The position numbers and the translations under genes are program-made. Source: Rotaria sordida (Eukaryota > Rotifera > Eurotatoria > Philodinida > Philodinidae). From it: a DNA stretch of 64,000 bases. The stretch spans positions 58,828-122,827 of the forward strand of contig CAJNOL010000576.1 in assembly GCA_905250125.1 (NCBI GenBank). Direction: 5' to 3'. Shown piece by piece: positions 60,365-64,000 of the stretch. A model generated the notes under the pieces. It was not told where the DNA came from and ran no database searches. It worked only from the letters and a program-made list of their open reading frames with translations. Numbering within the stretch: the stretch's first letter is position 1; the number at the start of each line of letters is the position of its first letter.

Positions 60365-60867
60365 TAAATTTTTTTTAAATAGTAAAACAGTTAGAAGAAA
60401 AAGAAAAAATATTCTAATTCTCATTTTTTTTTGTCTTATTATTATTATTATTATTTTGTACAAAAGTTTGGACTATGCGCCGCAAATAAAAACAAAAAAA
60501 AACTAAACCCTTCTGAGTATGTTTCTTCCGCTTATGTTTCTTTTTGTTTCTTTTCATTGTATGTTTCGATCTTTGTATGTTTGTATGTATTGTTTTGATG
60601 CTAATGAAACGAAACATAAACTGTACAACAAACGAATAAAATCTAATAACTAAATGCAATAATATTTAAAATTGAAATATTGTATAAATACTTTTCTTTA
60701 TCGGTTTTTTTTCGTACCGGTTAAAATAATCATAATAAAAAAAAATCAAGCAAGCAACTACAAAACATGTATGAAAACAAGAGTACAACTAGAACCGCAC
60801 ATACAAAGAAAAATTGAATTCGCTTGTTTTTTGTTTTTGATCAAAAAAAAAATATTCATAATAAATT
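60365..60867. other. Convergent 3' flanks of CECR2 and the LIM gene
   Basis: AT-rich, with an ATT repeat at about 60436-60453. Holds both 3' UTRs. No gene seen. Confidence 0.4.
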
Positions 60868-62577
60868 TTAATTATCAAAATCATCGTCATCGTATTGAAT
60901 ATTTTTTTGTCGAGCACCAGTAATTAATGAATCTATTGCTGAATATTTTTTACCAGTAGATGGAGATACATTTCCAGTAATATTTGTTTTTGATACAAAA
61001 TCATTTAGAGCCGATGAGTGTCGATCAGTATTTTGTGGTGATGGTGAACGTTGATCATTGAAATTTGAAGTTGATGTAGCATTTCTATATTTACTTTCAT
61101 ACGATGATGATGATGAACGATAATAATCTCCCGTTGTAACTGGATTGTCAGAAACAACAGTATGTATTGTATTGTCACTCGAAGGTTGTCGATTGTATTT
61201 ATTATAGTTGTCAGTATTGGTGTATGAATGAGAATAATCGTCTATAGCAAAAGAAGATTTGATTTATAAAAAAAAAACCCAGTAAAATAAAGAATTAATT
61301 TTACCTGTAAAACCAGGTTGTCGTTCACGACTACTTTGTCGTTGAAAAGAATCATTCGATGCTACCGATGGACTTCGACTTCTTCGATTATCTCTTGTCG
61401 GTTCTGTTGATATTTCAAATTTGTCAATCTTTGAATCCGATCGTTTAGTACTTGAAATAATAGGTACATCAACAATGTTTGATGTTCCACTACCATAAGA
61501 CAATCTTTCACCTTCATGTATATATTTACTTCTATCATTTTCACCCATATAAGTCGATCGATGACGATCACTAGTTGTATTTGATTCAATAGGTTTTTCT
61601 ATTCTTGTTGGACTACTTGGTCTTTGATATTTTGTATCAACCATAGTATCATTACGTTGTGGATATCTTCGTAAAAATTCCTCATTTTGTCTTGTAGTAT
61701 TATGTTCATCTCGAAGGGTACGTTCATTTGAAGTAGCTCGTTGTCGTGCTTGTTGATATGATACATTTGGTGAATCAAGATCATTACCATAAGATGAACG
61801 ACGTGTAGTACGATGTTCATGTGTTGTTGATTTTTCAGTAGACATTGCTACACCACTAACCAAACCATGAGGACCAAATTGTTTTTTATAACATGATTGA
61901 CAATAAATTTCACCTTTATGTTCAGCTAATGTTGTTGCATCTAATTTTCTTTTACATGCATAACAACTAAAACAACTTGAATGAAATGCCTAAATAAATT
62001 AATCATTATATATAATATATTTAATAATTAATTGAAATACGAACTCGGCCAGCTCCAACTTTTTTCTCTGCTAAATAAACAGTTTTCGAACATCGAGCAC
62101 ATTTATCAGCACCACCACCATATTGTGGCGTGCCTCCTGTTTGTTGTGTTGGTTGATTTGATCGATTTGGATGAGGATTATTTAATGAATTAATATGATG
62201 TCCAATACCTGTTGTTGGCAATTTACGTGTTCCTTTCGGACTACCAGTAATACTACGACGCATAATAAAAAGAGAAATTGAATGCAATGCAATGAAAAAA
62301 AAAATGTTTGCTGTATTGACTCAAAGGTATGGACTTATATTCTACTATTTAAGCTACTCGTCAAATGTAAAAAAGAAAAAGGGCTCCTCCTAGATCGATT
62401 AACATTATATTTTTATGTCTATTGATCTAATTTATAGCATTCAATAGAGAAAAATCAACAAAAAAAGTAAAATAGACTTGTTGATACTTACTCTGCTACA
62501 TATTCTGAATAGTTGACACGATACGCTGATGAAGAACTGTTACTATTAGTTGACGTTCTTGGAGATGGTGAGGACAT
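60868..62577 (-). CDS. Single-LIM-domain protein with long disordered tail
   Basis: Cysteine-rich-protein-type LIM domain followed by a Ser/Arg/Thr-rich tail, probably a scaffold at actin or the nucleus. Four exons on the minus strand: 62577-62492, 62252-62045, 61989-61305 and 61241-60868, giving 450 residues. The zinc ligands CARC (80-83), then 17 residues, H101-SSC, C, C, and CQSC near the domain end fit the LIM consensus. YLAEKKVGAG and CYKKQFGPHG are the CSRP/CRIP-type flanks. The first exon (MSSPSPRTSTNS) is chosen because its GTAAGT donor joins in frame to an acceptor at 62253-62254. An ATG at 62263 just before that acceptor (MRRSITG) is an alternative start. The donor after exon 2 is GTTCGT, a weak site. 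Specific orthology is unknown. Confidence 0.82.
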
Positions 62578-64000
62578 TTCTGCTTTGTTTACGAATAATG
62601 TTAATATCTTTAAAAAAAATGCAACGATGTTTCGCTTTTATATATGTTTAAATCTTTTACTCCCACACTATTTTTCTTTTCTTTCCATTTCTCTCATAAG
62701 TTTCTTTTTTCAACATTCATATTTCATTCGTTCTCGTTAAAAACAAGCATGATGTTTGTCAGTAATCAATGGAGATAATGTGCGAGTCTATAGAGAGAAA
62801 AACATCGGCAGGTTAGGAAGAGATTCATATACGTAATATATGACTCGTATAGTCTGCTTTACTTTCTATTCCTTTTCATCAACAAAGTGAATAGTCATCA
62901 TTTTTCTATTAAAAATACATAAAAAAATCAACGAATCACCATTTTTCAATGAATCAGAATCATTAGTCGTACAGGTATGTAGGTGGGTTGTACCTGACTT
63001 GCGATGCAAAATAATCATTTGAAACATATGCAAATCGATTACAGCAGGTGTTTAGACATTACAATGAATGATTTTGATGGTTTGTTACCTTTAAAGTTTA
63101 TCTTTCGGTGTATACTTTGTCGTTTACCTTGAATAATGATGACTGCCTAGAAAAAAAAGAATAACAACTGACATATAGTTAACCATTGCGTGAATAGAAT
63201 ATGAGTAAATGATATTGTCTTTACTTTATAGAACTAATTATATGAATAAAAATTGTATAAAGAATGGAAATATGTCAAATCTAATAATAGAAAATACGTT
63301 TATTTTTTTTAATTTAGTTTAAACAACAAAATTTTCTATACGTATAATTTCATTCAATTTAAAATGTACGTAATTATACAAAACGAAATATTCTAAATAC
63401 TAAATTTTTCTCTAATTAATTAAAAATAGTCCTAAATTTTTGTCCAATGTAATTAATTATTGCAATGACGAACTTAGGATTTTGGTGAATAGGACTAAAC
63501 ATAGTCACAAGACGTGTTTTCATGTCAATTTCAAATCGTATCAGCTCATTTTTCGGCGTTTCCTGCTGAGAAAAATAGTTCGGAAGGAATTGGCGACTGC
63601 ACTCAATACTCCCACTCGAAATTCGTCACTTGTTTATCAATGATTGTAAATGTGATTTAATTCATTGTTTAGAAGAAAATATTCAAACGATTTCTTTTCA
63701 AATTCATTAGACGTGATATAAAAAAAAACTATTTTTTTCATGTTAAGTAAATATTTCATTTTATTAAATTTTTACATAATATTGAATTAGATAATTCACC
63801 AAAATATAAAATCAAAGATTCTAAAAATATAATAATCTAAATTAGTATTGCACAATGTATTAATATAAATTCAAATGAATATTAATTATCCTATGTAAAA
63901 TAAGATATTTGTGGGTGTATTGATAGAAATCTATTAATTGGGTACCACTGTGCAAAAAAAAAAATAAGTAAACGAAACTAATGATGATATATGAGAATGA
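62578..64000. other. Intergenic, nothing firm recognised
   Basis: Upstream flank of the LIM gene. An acceptor (AAAGCAG) lies two bases before its ATG. The ORF at 63440-63643 (FHVNFKSYQLIFRRFLLRK) is less AT-rich than its surroundings and may be a transposon scrap, but has no recognisable domain. The window ends in AT-rich DNA. Confidence 0.35.

Overview
The window is AT-rich eukaryotic DNA from an invertebrate animal. The evidence is the gene set (an innexin, Integrator subunit INTS5, CECR2-type and TMEM132-type proteins), many 50-70 bp GT-AG introns, and AATAAA signals after stops. Compact genes, very short introns, spliced-leader-like 3' splice sites just before start codons, and a mitochondrial type II NADH dehydrogenase would all fit a bdelloid rotifer (Rotaria-like). 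That placement is inference; no marker gene settles it. I saw no rRNA, tRNA or CRISPR array.

Layout: (1) 527-1279 minus, unknown membrane-anchored protein; 2403-4021 plus, CAP. (2) 4521-10200, gene-poor: a fold-back repeat, a second inverted-repeat element and decayed genes. (3) 10984-12150, single-exon innexin; 15142-15753, RAD6-like UBC with acidic tail. (4) 17259-18271, cluster of inverted-repeat elements. (5) 18662-20124, ribosomal proteins eS10 and eL32 in tandem, followed by a near-perfect 367 bp palindrome. (6) 22207-25783, sorting nexin SNX5/6 type. (7) 27907-37525, plus-strand run BRMS1-like, SUDS3-like, INTS5. (8) 37754-38613, TIR element without coding capacity. (9) 40817-46899, plus-strand pair NDH-2 and TMEM132. 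(10) 47403-55030, minus-strand run NDUFS8, DDX55, BAG1-like ubiquitin-domain protein. (11) 55749-60364, CECR2; 60868-62577 minus, single-LIM protein.

Two patterns stand out. First, most genes have a pyrimidine-AG acceptor 0-60 nt before the ATG, and same-strand neighbours are often only 130-310 bp apart, as expected if trans-splicing resolves clustered or polycistronic transcripts. Second, the rare long introns (about 0.6-1.3 kb) and the intergenic gaps are often filled by non-coding inverted-repeat (fold-back or MITE-like) elements, several of them in two related copies within this window. The genes are housekeeping functions: actin turnover, gap junctions, ubiquitination, translation, endosomal sorting, Sin3/HDAC repression, snRNA processing, respiration, ribosome biogenesis and chromatin remodelling.
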